48,395 nucleotides of DNA from an uncultured Blautia sp. (GTDB lineage: Bacteria; Bacillota; Clostridia; Lachnospirales; Lachnospiraceae), in the NCBI GenBank assembly GCA_937900135.1, contig CALCDJ010000028.1, forward strand, positions 1-48,395, written 5' to 3'. The translations under genes were made by a program, and so were the position numbers. This document shows positions 35,041 through 43,585 of this stretch, piece after piece; within the stretch, counting starts at the first letter, position 1, and each line of letters opens with the position of its first letter. A model generated the notes under the pieces. It saw only the letters and a program-made list of their open reading frames with translations, was not told the DNA's origin and made no database searches.

Positions 35041-36255
35041 ATGAAAAAATCAGGAAAAAGAACAGCAGCTGTTGCACTTGCCACAGTTCTGGCAATGGGA
35101 ATGCTTACTGGATGTGGCGAAAAGAAACTGGACAGCAGCGCTGTAGCAGCTACAGTAAACGGACAGGAAATACAGTTAGGTCTGGTAAGTCTTCTGGCGC
35201 GTCAGCAGCAGGCACAGACAGAAGCCATGTATCAGAGTTTCATGGGCGGACAGGCCGGAAGCATCTGGGATGATGAAGCAGAAGAAGGAAAGACCTACGG
35301 AGAACAGGCAGTGGAAGGCGCAGCAGAGCAGATTGAACTGATGTATCTTCTGAAGGAAAAAGCACCGGAACATCAGGTGGAAGTAACAGAGGAAGATCAG
35401 GAGGCAATCGCGCAGGCAGCAGCAGATTTTATGAAGGCAAATTCTGAGGAAGTTGTTGAAGAACTGGCAGTGACAGAAGAACAGGTAAAAACATATCTGG
35501 AACTTCGTACCTACCAGGATAGAATGTATAAGGCGATTATTGTTGAAGCAGATACCAATGTAGATGAAAAAGAGGCACAGCAGTCTGCATTTACTTATGT
35601 TCTTGTAAGCACAGGCGAAGATATGGAAGAAGAGGAACAGGACAAGAAGAAAGAGCAGGCACAGGAAATTCTGGATAAGGTAAAGGCAGATCCGTCAGCA
35701 GATATGGATGAAATTGCCAAAGAAATAGACGAAACCTACAGTGATACAACAGGAACGTTTTCAACGAATCCGGCAGAAGAAGGAGAAGATGAGGACGTGA
35801 CAGCCTCCACATATCCAGAGGAAGTGCTTACTGCTCTTCGTACGCTGGAAGATGGCCAGGTTTATGAAGAACTGGTGGAAACAGACAATGGATTTTATGT
35901 ATTAAGAATGGATCAGGTATTTGATGAGGATGCCACAGAATCTAAGAAGGAATCCATTATTGCAGAGAGAAAAACAGAACTGTATGAGGAAACCACAGAA
36001 AAGTGGATGGATGAAGCAGAGATTAAGACAGAGAAGAAGGTTCTGGAAACTCTGAAAATTACAGATTCTCATAAGTTTACAATTCAGATGCCAACAACCG
36101 AAGAGCCAGAAGCAGAAGTAACAGAAGCGCCGGAAGTAACGGAAGAGCCGGAGGCAGAAGTAACAGAAGCGCCGGAAGTAACGGAAGAACCGGAGGCGGA
36201 AGTAACAGAAGCGCCGGAAGTAACGGAAGAACCAGAAGAAGAAACAGCAGAATAA
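35041..36255 (+). CDS. prsA: PrsA/SurA-like peptidyl-prolyl isomerase lipoprotein
   Basis: The 404-residue protein starts MKKSGKRTAAVAL and has the lipobox LTGC, so it is a lipoprotein. A SurA_N-like helical part (about 25-175) is followed by a parvulin-type isomerase domain (about 180-290) with AFTYVLVSTGED, LDKVKADPSADMDEIAKE and TDNGFYVLRM. It should help fold secreted proteins outside the membrane, like PrsA of Bacillus. The C-terminus is three copies of a 14-residue Glu/Pro/Thr repeat plus a partial copy. GGAGGAAGAA sets the start; four extra codons upstream are open. It has its own promoter and a strong terminator. Confidence 0.85.
   Translation: MKKSGKRTAAVALATVLAMGMLTGCGEKKLDSSAVAATVNGQEIQLGLVSLLARQQQAQTEAMYQSFMGGQAGSIWDDEAEEGKTYGEQAVEGAAEQIELMYLLKEKAPEHQVEVTEEDQEAIAQAAADFMKANSEEVVEELAVTEEQVKTYLELRTYQDRMYKAIIVEADTNVDEKEAQQSAFTYVLVSTGEDMEEEEQDKKKEQAQEILDKVKADPSADMDEIAKEIDETYSDTTGTFSTNPAEEGEDEDVTASTYPEEVLTALRTLEDGQVYEELVETDNGFYVLRMDQVFDEDATESKKESIIAERKTELYEETTEKWMDEAEIKTEKKVLETLKITDSHKFTIQMPTTEEPEAEVTEAPEVTEEPEAEVTEAPEVTEEPEAEVTEAPEVTEEPEEETAE
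36100..36243 (+). repeat. 42-bp tandem repeats at prsA-like 3' end
   Basis: Three 42-bp units (36100-36141, 36142-36183, 36184-36225) each encode EEPEAEVTEAPEVT, followed by a partial unit. They form an acidic, disordered tail and could vary in copy number between strains. Confidence 0.8.
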
Positions 36256-36262
36256 AGAAAAG

Positions 36263-36306
36263 AAAATCTCCCCGTGACCTTGCAATAAGGATGGGGAGAT
36301 TTTTTA
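36263..36306. terminator. Bidirectional terminator, prsA-like and HAD genes
   Basis: The arm AAAATCTCCCC (about 36263-36273) pairs with GGGGAGATTTT (about 36293-36303), with an inner CCTT/AAGG pairing, and is followed by T residues on both strands. It lies between two convergent genes. Confidence 0.88.
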
Positions 36307-36317
36307 TTGAATAATAC

Positions 36318-37121
36318 TTATCCCAAAAGACCGAAGTGTTTCATGGCATTGTAAATTCCATCTTCCCGGATATCTGTTGTCTGATAGTGACAGAAGGGAA
36401 GGATTTCCTCCATGGCATTTCCCATAGCAATGCTGTTTCCAGCATATTTTAACATGGGAAGGTCATTAACGCTGTCACCGAAGGCATAACTGTTTTCCAG
36501 GGGAAGGTCAAAATATTTCAGGAGGAATTCGATGCCAGTGGCTTTGCTGTACTCTTTTTGTGTGATTTCCCATACATGAGGATCATGAGCAAAATGAGAA
36601 AAATGTTTTTCACAGAAGTTCTGGAAGGTTTCTACATCAGAGTGGGGCTGAAAAAAGACAAGGAATTTGTCAAAGGTGTAATGTTCCGCCTCTTCCTGAT
36701 CAAACTGGCTGATATCCCGGGCAGAGAGTGCAGAAACCAGTCTCTGAGCTTCTGGGTTGGAAACCTGGACGTTGCTGTTATACAGAAGCCCCACAGATTG
36801 CTCAAAAATGGCAGCAATCTGGCATTTTTCTGCCATTTTCACAGTTTCCACACAGAGTTCGTGGGAAATGGTGCTGCTATGTACCAGCTCATTGTGAAGA
36901 TAAATCTGGGAACCACAGCCGCAGACATAGCCGTCAAAGCCAATTTCCTGAACTTCTTTGGGAAGAATGTATCTGGTACGTCCAGTGTTGACAAAAGTCA
37001 GATGCCCCTGCTCCCGGGCTTTTTTTAAGGCAAGTTTTGTGCTTTCCGGAACGAAGGAAGGCGCTCCGGTGAGCAGTGTTCCGTCAATGTCAAAAAACAG
37101 GATCTTCTTCTGAGTCTTCAT
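36318..37121 (-). CDS. HAD-family (Cof-type) phosphatase
   Basis: The 267-residue cytoplasmic enzyme has the HAD motif I FFDIDGTLL with the nucleophile Asp, motif II as TFVNTGRT, and motif IV as FGDSVNDLPML. The cap arrangement matches the Cof/YkrA-like group, which dephosphorylates sugar phosphates, pyridoxal phosphate or flavin precursors; the substrate is not predictable. The start at 37121 follows GAGAGGAG; an ATG at 37142 is in frame but its own site is poor. It overlaps the DUF4317 gene by 32 bp and is expressed with it. Confidence 0.88.
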   Translation of the reverse strand: MKTQKKILFFDIDGTLLTGAPSFVPESTKLALKKAREQGHLTFVNTGRTRYILPKEVQEIGFDGYVCGCGSQIYLHNELVHSSTISHELCVETVKMAEKCQIAAIFEQSVGLLYNSNVQVSNPEAQRLVSALSARDISQFDQEEAEHYTFDKFLVFFQPHSDVETFQNFCEKHFSHFAHDPHVWEITQKEYSKATGIEFLLKYFDLPLENSYAFGDSVNDLPMLKYAGNSIAMGNAMEEILPFCHYQTTDIREDGIYNAMKHFGLLG

Positions 37122-38262
37122 AAGTTGTTTTCTCCTCTCCATTCATGTTTACATGGATACCATTTACTTCTACATTGTCTTCCATGGGAATCACAAGGCA
37201 GCGGCGTCCGTTGATTATCAGTGTTTCTACAAGGTCTGCCCGTTCCGGATTCACATGGATCACAACGTCTGGTGTCTTAATCTCAAAACGACGGGTGTTG
37301 GTAATATTGGAGGCCATCAGGGATGCGGATTCACCGGTAGTGATCTGATACTGCTCGTCAAAGGTCTCCAGTTTTTCTTCCTCTACGCCGCATTCTTCAA
37401 ACAAACGCTTTACTTCTGACTTGGTGAGAACAACCGGATCTGGTTCATCCTTCTGAGCTTCCACCCATTCATTGAGTTTTTCGTGGATGTTCATAACGGT
37501 ATCGTAGGCACAGTCCTCTCCCAGAGTTTCCTCCACCAGGGCATTAAAGGAATCTCGTTGCCCTCCGGCAGAAAGGGGCGCGGTACAACCAAATAATTCA
37601 TCAATGAAGGTGCTGCGCATCTGTTCCGCGTTCTTGGTATAGTATAGAATGCTGTGGATATCTGCGCTTCGGTCATTGAATACAGGAAAAAGAAAGCCCA
37701 GATCCGGCATTTCTACAATCCAGTCCCGGATGCGGTCTTCAATGTTGTTGGTGGCGGCATTGTAACATAGTCCTGCTTTGGATAATTTTACCGGGCAGAT
37801 ACTACACAGGATGTGTTCGTAGATTTCATCTGAAGCATCGAACATTTCCGAGCCGTCAGAGGATTTTCCGGGAACGTCGTACACGGCATGAACCAGAATA
37901 ATATAATAATTCTCGCCGTAATCATAGTTTTCGATTATTTTGTCATAAAACTGCTCCACAAGATTATCATCCTGCAGTTTACTGTTGCGGAGCTTCAGGA
38001 GGAATTCCTGGGTTCCTCCTTCTTTTTCCTGTTCCAGAGGAAAATCCATGTTCAGGAGATTCTTTCCAATGGTACCGGAAAGGGTTTTTTTGAAGATTTC
38101 AAAGTATTTAAAATTTTCTTCTTCAGATAAAGAAAGGAAAGCTTCCTTTAATTCTGTCTTTTTATTTTTTTCTCCGTCAACGTAGCATCCACAGATACGG
38201 GTGATGGCACAGTTGTCGGGAGTAAATTGTTTTTTGATCTCAGAAATTTCTTTTTTGTTCAT
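37090..38262 (-). CDS. DUF4317 protein
   Basis: The 390-residue protein matches DUF4317, a family seen mainly in Clostridia and without known function. It begins MNKKEISEIKKQFTPDNCAI, has the conserved RICGCYVDGEKNKK, YYIILVHAVYDVP and SLGFLFPVFNDRSADI-like segments (here DLGFLFPVFNDRSADIHS), and ends in an acidic tail. No membrane helix or signal peptide is seen, so it is cytoplasmic. It is the first gene of a two-gene unit with the HAD phosphatase, driven by the promoter at 38359-38387. Confidence 0.8.
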   Translation of the reverse strand: MNKKEISEIKKQFTPDNCAITRICGCYVDGEKNKKTELKEAFLSLSEEENFKYFEIFKKTLSGTIGKNLLNMDFPLEQEKEGGTQEFLLKLRNSKLQDDNLVEQFYDKIIENYDYGENYYIILVHAVYDVPGKSSDGSEMFDASDEIYEHILCSICPVKLSKAGLCYNAATNNIEDRIRDWIVEMPDLGFLFPVFNDRSADIHSILYYTKNAEQMRSTFIDELFGCTAPLSAGGQRDSFNALVEETLGEDCAYDTVMNIHEKLNEWVEAQKDEPDPVVLTKSEVKRLFEECGVEEEKLETFDEQYQITTGESASLMASNITNTRRFEIKTPDVVIHVNPERADLVETLIINGRRCLVIPMEDNVEVNGIHVNMNGEEKTTYEDSEEDPVF

Positions 38263-38358
38263 GATTCACCTCGACATTTGATTATGTTTCGTAAGACCTG
38301 CAATTACTTTCGCGTAGATACGATGTAAGATAAGTTCTTTTGATTTTTGCATTATCCA

Positions 38359-38387
38359 ATTATAGAACAAATTTTCTTATGGGGCAA
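38359..38387 (-). promoter_or_regulatory. Sigma-A promoter for DUF4317-HAD unit
   Basis: On the minus strand TTGCCC (complement of 38382-38387), a 17-bp spacer and TATAAT (complement of 38359-38364) precede the start at 38262 by about 96 bp. Confidence 0.65.
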
Positions 38388-38416
38388 GCGGCAGTTAAGA
38401 GAAGACAGACATGGAT

Positions 38417-38445
38417 TTGAAAAGAAGAGAAAATAAGAGTATGAT
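38417..38445 (+). promoter_or_regulatory. Sigma-A promoter for EFR1 ferredoxin gene
   Basis: TTGAAA (38417-38422), a 17-bp spacer and TATGAT (38440-38445) lie 32 bp before the start at 38477. Confidence 0.6.
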
Positions 38446-38476
38446 AAAAGAAAAAACAGAAAAAGGAGAGAACGTT

Positions 38477-39229
38477 ATGAGTACATATTCTATATATTTC
38501 AGCCCCACAGGGGGAACCAAAAAGGTGACAAACTTTCTTGCAGAGCAGATAGATACCTTTGAGGAAATTGATCTTTGCCGTCCGGTTTCAGAAAAAAGAA
38601 GCTTTCAGAAGGAGGATATCTGTCTGATCGGTGTACCTTCCTACGGTGGAAGAGTGGCCTGTACAGCTGTGGAGCGTATGGAGCATTACGAAGGAAACGG
38701 CGCAAAGGCAGTTCTTGTGATTGTTTATGGAAATCGGGCGTATGAAGATACGGCTGTTGAGCTGTATGATGTGCTGAAAGAAAGAAGTTTCCAGTGCGTG
38801 GCAGCAATAGCGGCAATAGCGGAGCATTCTATTATGCGTCAGTTTGCAGCAGGAAGACCAGATGAGGAAGATTATGGAGAATTAAAAGCGTTTGGGGAAA
38901 AAATCAAAGAACGTCTGGAGCATCCGGTGGAAACGGAGTTGTGTCTTCCGGGAAACAGACCTTATAAAGAATACCATGTATTTCCAATGCAGCCAGAAAC
39001 AACAGGGATTTGTAATGACTGCGGCCTTTGTGTGAAAGCCTGTCCAGTATGTGCGATTTCTTCCGGCAGACCGGGAGAGACAGACACAGAGGCCTGTATT
39101 TCCTGTATGCGATGCATTCAGGTATGTCCAAGTCATGCAAGGAGTCTGGATGAAAAGGTTCTGAAGGAAAAAGCAGAAAAAATGGAACCTGTGTTCCGGG
39201 AGCGTAAGAAAAATCAGTTATTCCTGTAA
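38477..39229 (+). CDS. EFR1-family flavodoxin-ferredoxin protein
   Basis: The 250-residue protein joins a flavodoxin-like N-terminal domain (about 1-160, with IYFSPTGGTKKV for FMN phosphate binding and a GVPSYGGRV loop) to two [4Fe-4S] clusters. The cluster motifs are CNDCGLCVKACP and CISCMRCIQVCP. Such proteins carry electrons in anaerobes; the partner is unknown. AAAAGGAGAG sets the start at 38477, matching the family; 22 codons upstream are open but poor. It has its own promoter and is not part of a larger operon. Confidence 0.88.
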   Translation: MSTYSIYFSPTGGTKKVTNFLAEQIDTFEEIDLCRPVSEKRSFQKEDICLIGVPSYGGRVACTAVERMEHYEGNGAKAVLVIVYGNRAYEDTAVELYDVLKERSFQCVAAIAAIAEHSIMRQFAAGRPDEEDYGELKAFGEKIKERLEHPVETELCLPGNRPYKEYHVFPMQPETTGICNDCGLCVKACPVCAISSGRPGETDTEACISCMRCIQVCPSHARSLDEKVLKEKAEKMEPVFRERKKNQLFL

Positions 39230-39242
39230 AAAGACCCAGAGT

Positions 39243-39259
39243 TTAACCTGATTTTAACA
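39243..39259 (+). promoter_or_regulatory. Pho-box-like direct repeat
   Basis: TTAACC (39243-39248) and TTAACA (39254-39259) are spaced 5 bp apart, an 11-bp period like PhoP sites in Bacillus, upstream of the alkaline phosphatase. A TATACT is at 39292-39297 and a TATATT at about 39279. Confidence 0.5.
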
Positions 39260-39339
39260 AAAGGAAGCAGGCACTCTTTATATTGTATTGCTATACTGCA
39301 GGTGTTTAAGAAAAACAATAAGAAGGAGAAAATGTAAAC

Positions 39340-40884
39340 ATGAAAGCAAACAAAATGAGAGCTTTGTTACTGACAACCGCAATTCTTGCTTCCAGCGCAG
39401 TCCTTCCGGCACAGGCAGTTATGGCAGGAGAAGAGGCAGTAAAAACACCGAAATATATCTTTCTCTTTATTGGAGATGGAATGAGCTATCCTCAGATTCA
39501 GACAACCAATTACTATCTCAGCGCCCTGTCTGACGATGGAGATGAAATCCTTTCAAGCCAGAATAACTTGAATATGATGAATTTTCCAGTAGCTGGTTCT
39601 GCTCAGACTTATGACAGTACCTCTTTCTGTCCGGACTCTGCATCTACCGCAACTTCTATTTCCACAGGTCATAAAACCTACAGCGGAACTATTAACATGG
39701 ATGAAAAGATGGAAACCCCTTATGAGACAATTGCAGAGAAGCTGAAAAAACAGCTGGGATATAAGGTGGGAATCCTTTCCTCTGTAAACTTAAACCATGC
39801 AACACCAGCAGCTTTTTATGCGCATCAGGCATCCAGAAACAGCTACTACGAAATCGGCGAAGAAATGATCAACAGTGGATTTGATTATTTTGCAGGTGGC
39901 GGACTGAAAAAAGCTACCGGCGCAGAGGGAGACCAGAAGGATCTGTATGAGCTGGCAAAAGAAGCCGGATACCAGGTGGTAACCACAAAAGCAGATGCAG
40001 AAGCCCTTACTGCAGAATCCGGAAAGGCCATTGTGATCGATGAAACTCTGGCAGATGACGATGCCATGAGCTATGCCATGGACCTGGAAGAAGGCGAATG
40101 GGGACTGGCAGATTATGTGGAAAAAGGAATCGAAGTTCTTGATAACGAAAAAGGCTTCTTTATGATGGTAGAAGGGGGTAAGATTGACTGGGCCTGTCAT
40201 GCAAATGATGCAGCTTCCACCATTACCGATACCATTGCGCTGGATGAGGCAGTAGGAAAAGCAGTTGATTTTTACAATGAGCATCCAGATGAAACGCTGA
40301 TTCTGGTAACCGGTGACCACGAAACCGGCGGACTTACTATTGGGTTTGCAGGAACAGACTATGATACCTTCCTCACCAATATTTCCAATCAGAAAATTTC
40401 TTATGCAAAATACGATTCTGACTATGTAAGCGCATATAAAGAAAACAAAACAGATTTTGATACTGTTATGAAGGACATCACAGAGCTTTTCGGACTGCAG
40501 GCTCCGGCAGCAGAAGGAACGGAAGAAACCAATCAGGCAGACAGCAAAGATGTACATCCGGAATCGGAAGACAAAGGTTCTTTGGTTATGACGGATTATG
40601 AATACAACAAATTAAAAACCGCTTATGAAGAAACCATGGCTCGTACCGGAGAGGAAGAAGAGTTTGGCCAGGAGGAATATCTTCTCTATGGAAGCTATGA
40701 ACCATTGACTGTTACCATCACTCATATTCTGAATAATAAATCTGGCATTAACTTTGCATCCTATGCCCACACAGGACTCCCGGTTGAGGTTTTCGCTATG
40801 GGAGCAGGACAGGAACAGTTTGAAGGATATTATGACAATACAGAAATCTTTACCAAAATGGCAGCATTGACAGGAGTAGAATAA
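39340..40884 (+). CDS. Secreted alkaline phosphatase
   Basis: The 514-residue protein has a signal peptide ending near AQAVMAGEEA (about residue 29), so it is exported. The alkaline phosphatase fold is clear: the first metal motif FIGDGMSYP, the phosphorylated serine in PDSAST (Ser 100), and the later metal motifs VEGGKIDWACH and LVTGDHETGG, with the final SYAHTG. It frees phosphate from organic esters outside the cell. A Pho-box-like repeat upstream suggests induction by phosphate starvation. The following YibE/F gene starts directly after its stop, so they are co-transcribed. An AGAAGGAGAAA site is present. Confidence 0.94.
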   Translation: MKANKMRALLLTTAILASSAVLPAQAVMAGEEAVKTPKYIFLFIGDGMSYPQIQTTNYYLSALSDDGDEILSSQNNLNMMNFPVAGSAQTYDSTSFCPDSASTATSISTGHKTYSGTINMDEKMETPYETIAEKLKKQLGYKVGILSSVNLNHATPAAFYAHQASRNSYYEIGEEMINSGFDYFAGGGLKKATGAEGDQKDLYELAKEAGYQVVTTKADAEALTAESGKAIVIDETLADDDAMSYAMDLEEGEWGLADYVEKGIEVLDNEKGFFMMVEGGKIDWACHANDAASTITDTIALDEAVGKAVDFYNEHPDETLILVTGDHETGGLTIGFAGTDYDTFLTNISNQKISYAKYDSDYVSAYKENKTDFDTVMKDITELFGLQAPAAEGTEETNQADSKDVHPESEDKGSLVMTDYEYNKLKTAYEETMARTGEEEEFGQEEYLLYGSYEPLTVTITHILNNKSGINFASYAHTGLPVEVFAMGAGQEQFEGYYDNTEIFTKMAALTGVE

Positions 40885-42036
40885 ATGGTACAAAAGCTGA
40901 AAAAGAATTCAGTTTCTTTGCTGGCAATCCTGCTGATCTTCATCCTCATGGCTCTTCCCACGGGCTATGAGGATGCTGCTATTTATCAGGAAACAGACAG
41001 AGTCCGGGCAAAGGTGATAAAAACAGATGAAAGTACAGTAAAGAGTTCAGGGTTGATTCAGTCAGGGGAACAGTATTGCGAAGTGGAAATCCTTCAGGGA
41101 AAATTTAAGGGTGAAAAAGCAAAAGCTGTGAATATGTTAAGCGGTTCTCTGGAATCGGATAAAATATTCCAGGAAGGCGATATTGCCCAGGTAGTGGTCA
41201 GCTATCAGGAAGGAGATATTCTCTCAGTAACCATGACAGATCATTACCGGATGGATAAAGAGCTGCTTCTGGCAGGAATGTTTGTGGTGCTTCTCATTTT
41301 ATTTGCCGGTCGTACCGGACTTCGAGCTGTGTATTCCTTTATTCTTACGGTCCTGACAATCTGGAAGATTATGGTTCCCGCTTATCTGAAGGGAATCAAT
41401 CCTATCTGGTGTGGAATCCTGATCACGGCATTTCTTACGGTTCTCATTATTTTTCTGGTGTATGGATGGGATAGAAAGACAGTTGCTGCCAGCAGCGGAG
41501 CTCTTCTGGGCGTATTGGTCACCTGTGTGATGGGATGTATTTTTACCGATGCGTTTCAGATTCATGGTGCAGTGATGGCATATTCCGAAAGTCTTCTTTA
41601 TGCAGGATATCAGGATCTGAATCTCACAAAGATTTTTATGAGCGGTATTTTTATCGGGGCATCAGGAGCTATGATGGATTTGTCTGTAGATATTACTTCA
41701 GCAGTAAATGAAGTCATTGAGAAAAAGCCCTCGATTGGATGGCGAGAAGCGGCCTGTTCTGGAATGAATGTGGGAAGAGCAGCAATGGGAACCATGACAA
41801 CGACCCTTTTGCTGGCATATTCCGGAGGATATATCGCTCTTTTGATGACCTTTATGGCACAGGGAACTCCCATTGACCATATTTTGAATTATAAATATGT
41901 ATCTGCAGAAATTCTGGACACTATTGTGGGCAGTTTCGGACTTGTGACCGTGGCTCCGTTTACTGCGCTTACCAGTGGTATCCTTCTTACGAAAAGAAAA
42001 CAGAAAAAAGAAACAGAGAAAGAGGAAAGAGCATGA
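40885..42036 (+). CDS. YibE/F-like membrane protein
   Basis: The 383-residue protein has an N-terminal helix, an extracytoplasmic beta domain (about 30-130, with DRVRAKVIKTDES and GEQYCEVEILQGKFKGE) and then a block of about seven membrane helices, with IWCGILITAFLTVLIIFLVYG and the GASGAMMDLSVDI motif. This is the YibE/F-like family, whose function is unknown. It is expressed with the alkaline phosphatase (TAAATG junction), so a link to phosphate or metal handling is possible but not shown. Confidence 0.85.
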   Translation: MVQKLKKNSVSLLAILLIFILMALPTGYEDAAIYQETDRVRAKVIKTDESTVKSSGLIQSGEQYCEVEILQGKFKGEKAKAVNMLSGSLESDKIFQEGDIAQVVVSYQEGDILSVTMTDHYRMDKELLLAGMFVVLLILFAGRTGLRAVYSFILTVLTIWKIMVPAYLKGINPIWCGILITAFLTVLIIFLVYGWDRKTVAASSGALLGVLVTCVMGCIFTDAFQIHGAVMAYSESLLYAGYQDLNLTKIFMSGIFIGASGAMMDLSVDITSAVNEVIEKKPSIGWREAACSGMNVGRAAMGTMTTTLLLAYSGGYIALLMTFMAQGTPIDHILNYKYVSAEILDTIVGSFGLVTVAPFTALTSGILLTKRKQKKETEKEERA

Positions 42037-42058
42037 GCAGCGCTTTCCTCTTTCTCTG
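42014..42058. terminator. Convergent terminator, perfect 16-bp stem
   Basis: CAGAGAAAGAGGAAAG (42014-42029) and CTTTCCTCTTTCTCTG (42043-42058) pair perfectly over 16 bp with a 13-nt loop. The YibE/F stop codon is in the loop. The T-rich tail lies on the minus strand, so it mainly serves the phosphoribosyltransferase-like gene. Confidence 0.7.
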
Positions 42059-42082
42059 TATGTAAGACTGGAACTATAAATG

Positions 42083-42724
42083 CTACAGCCTGGAATAACC
42101 GTAACTATTCACAATGGCGTCAATCTTTTGGTGATTCTTACAGAGAGGACAATCGTGGGAAGAATAGGAACCATAATCAGGAATATCCTTCTGGGTAAAA
42201 ATAGAATGAACGGGCATTTCCGCTATTTTATTGATGGCGCTGAAAACAGCAGCAATTCCCCGGATTTTTCCTCCATAATAGAGAATACTTTCGATGGCTC
42301 GCGTAAGGGTACCGCCGGTAGTTACAGAACCATTGAGGATGAGGATATTCTTATTCTCAATCATCATCTGGATATTGTCCCGGAAGATCATTTGTCCCAC
42401 ACTGTTATATTCTGGAGCGGTGATGTAGATGGTCTGATGAGCGTTCATGGAGAGAACACCGGCTTTGGAAAGTTCCTGGGCCAGATAAGCCCCGACAACT
42501 TCCAGACCATCCATGCAGACAATGGTATCGATGGGGATGGAAGTCTCGTAGTGAACAGCCAGAGCCTGAGCAATGCGCTGAGCTTCTGAACAACGGGACT
42601 TCATGGTGGTCATGTCCAGATAGTGGGTGATATGGGACTGGGGTGTTGCAAAATGTCCCGGATAAATTTTCAGCTGAATACGTTGGTCTTGAGCTGCATA
42701 GATTTTGAACATTCTGGATTCCAT
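42083..42724 (-). CDS. Phosphoribosyltransferase-like protein
   Basis: The 213-residue protein resembles type I phosphoribosyltransferases such as orotate phosphoribosyltransferase. The PRPP-loop region reads ILILNGSVTTGGTLTRAIE: the TTGGT phosphate loop is kept, but the two acidic residues that normally precede it are replaced by Asn-Gly-Ser. The C-terminus ends with CPLCKNHQKID, a possible half zinc site. It may be an enzyme with unusual metal use or a regulator that senses PRPP or nucleotides. AAAGGAGGGCC supports the start. A 15-bp dyad (42751-42765) lies upstream, next to its likely -10. Confidence 0.72.
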   Translation of the reverse strand: MESRMFKIYAAQDQRIQLKIYPGHFATPQSHITHYLDMTTMKSRCSEAQRIAQALAVHYETSIPIDTIVCMDGLEVVGAYLAQELSKAGVLSMNAHQTIYITAPEYNSVGQMIFRDNIQMMIENKNILILNGSVTTGGTLTRAIESILYYGGKIRGIAAVFSAINKIAEMPVHSIFTQKDIPDYGSYSSHDCPLCKNHQKIDAIVNSYGYSRL

Positions 42725-42750
42725 AAGGGGCCCTCCTTTATCATGAAATA

Positions 42751-42765
42751 GTATAACAATTATAC
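42751..42765. promoter_or_regulatory. Dyad operator-like sequence before PRT gene
   Basis: GTATAA-CAA-TTATAC is a perfect 6-bp palindrome with a 3-nt centre. It overlaps TATAAT/TATACT-like hexamers that could serve as the -10 of the minus-strand gene 27 bp away, so it could bind a repressor. Confidence 0.45.
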
Positions 42766-42859
42766 CATTAAATAAAAAGAAAATGGAAGAAAAAAATAAA
42801 AATATACAAATAATTTGTGAAAGAAATGAAAAAATTAGTGAATCTTAAATTGCTATATC

Positions 42860-42868
42860 TGTTATAAT
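42860..42868 (+). promoter_or_regulatory. Extended -10 promoter for L25
   Basis: TGTTATAAT at 42860-42868 is an extended -10 element, with no clear -35 at 17 bp, 83 bp before rplY. The flanking gap (42769-42860) is otherwise AT-rich and without features. Confidence 0.5.
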
Positions 42869-42951
42869 ATCAATGTAACAAAAAGACGTACTTAACAAAA
42901 CCTCTTATGTGGAAGGCTGCTAAGGAATCAGATTTTTGGAGGAAAAGATAA

Positions 42952-43542
42952 ATGAATACTTTAAAAGCTGAAAAAAGAGACATGAACACCAAGGCAAAGA
43001 GATTAAGAAGAGAAGGATTTGTTACAGGCAATGTATTCGGTAAGGAAATCGAGGGTTCCATTCCTGTCAAAATGGAAAAAGGAGAAGTGGAACGCCTTCT
43101 CAAAACCAGTAACAAAGGCAGTCAGATTATGTTGGATGTGGACGGAAAAGCATATGATGTGCTGATCAAAGAAATCCAGTACAATGCAATGGCAGGCAGA
43201 GTGGAAGAGATGGATTTTCAGGCATTGGTAAGCAATCAGAAAGTACATTCTGTAGCAGAAGTGATTCTGGTAAATCATGAGAAAGTGGCAGCAGGAATTG
43301 TAGAGCTTCATCTGAAAGAAATCCCCTATAAAGCTTATCCATCTGCACTGACAGATAAAGTAAAAATCGATGTGGGAGATATGAAGGTAGGAGAAGTTGT
43401 AAAGGTACAGGATTTGGATATTGCTGCAAATAAAGAATTGGAACTGATGGTAGAACCAGATGCTGTAGTAGTAAGCATTGCAGCGGTACACAATGCAGCA
43501 CCCGAAGAAACAGATGACGAGAAAGAGGGAGAGGCGGAATAG
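42952..43542 (+). CDS. rplY: 50S ribosomal protein L25 (Ctc type)
   Basis: The 196-residue protein is of the long CTC type: an N-terminal L25 domain (about 1-90, with TKAKRLRREGFVTGNVFG) that binds 5S rRNA, followed by a TL5-like beta domain (about 95-185). The C-terminal ten or so residues are acidic. In Bacillus the homolog Ctc is a stress protein; here only an extended -10 promoter is visible. GGAGGAAAAG precedes the ATG. Confidence 0.93.
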   Translation: MNTLKAEKRDMNTKAKRLRREGFVTGNVFGKEIEGSIPVKMEKGEVERLLKTSNKGSQIMLDVDGKAYDVLIKEIQYNAMAGRVEEMDFQALVSNQKVHSVAEVILVNHEKVAAGIVELHLKEIPYKAYPSALTDKVKIDVGDMKVGEVVKVQDLDIAANKELELMVEPDAVVVSIAAVHNAAPEETDDEKEGEAE

Positions 43543-43556
43543 GAAAGCAATTCACG

Positions 43557-43585
43557 TTGACAGAAGCAGGAGGTAGCCTTATACT
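43557..43585 (+). promoter_or_regulatory. Near-consensus sigma-A promoter for Crp/Fnr gene
   Basis: TTGACA (43557-43562), exactly 17 bp, then TATACT (43580-43585) gives a near-consensus promoter just after the L25 stop. An AGGAGGT in the spacer is followed by an in-frame TTG at 43585, which would mimic a start; the promoter explains these bases better. Confidence 0.75.

Noticed and set aside
34899..35273. Open frame overlapping the prsA-like start
   Set aside because: It has no ribosome binding site, contains the promoter of the prsA-like gene, and runs out of frame inside a clear lipoprotein gene.
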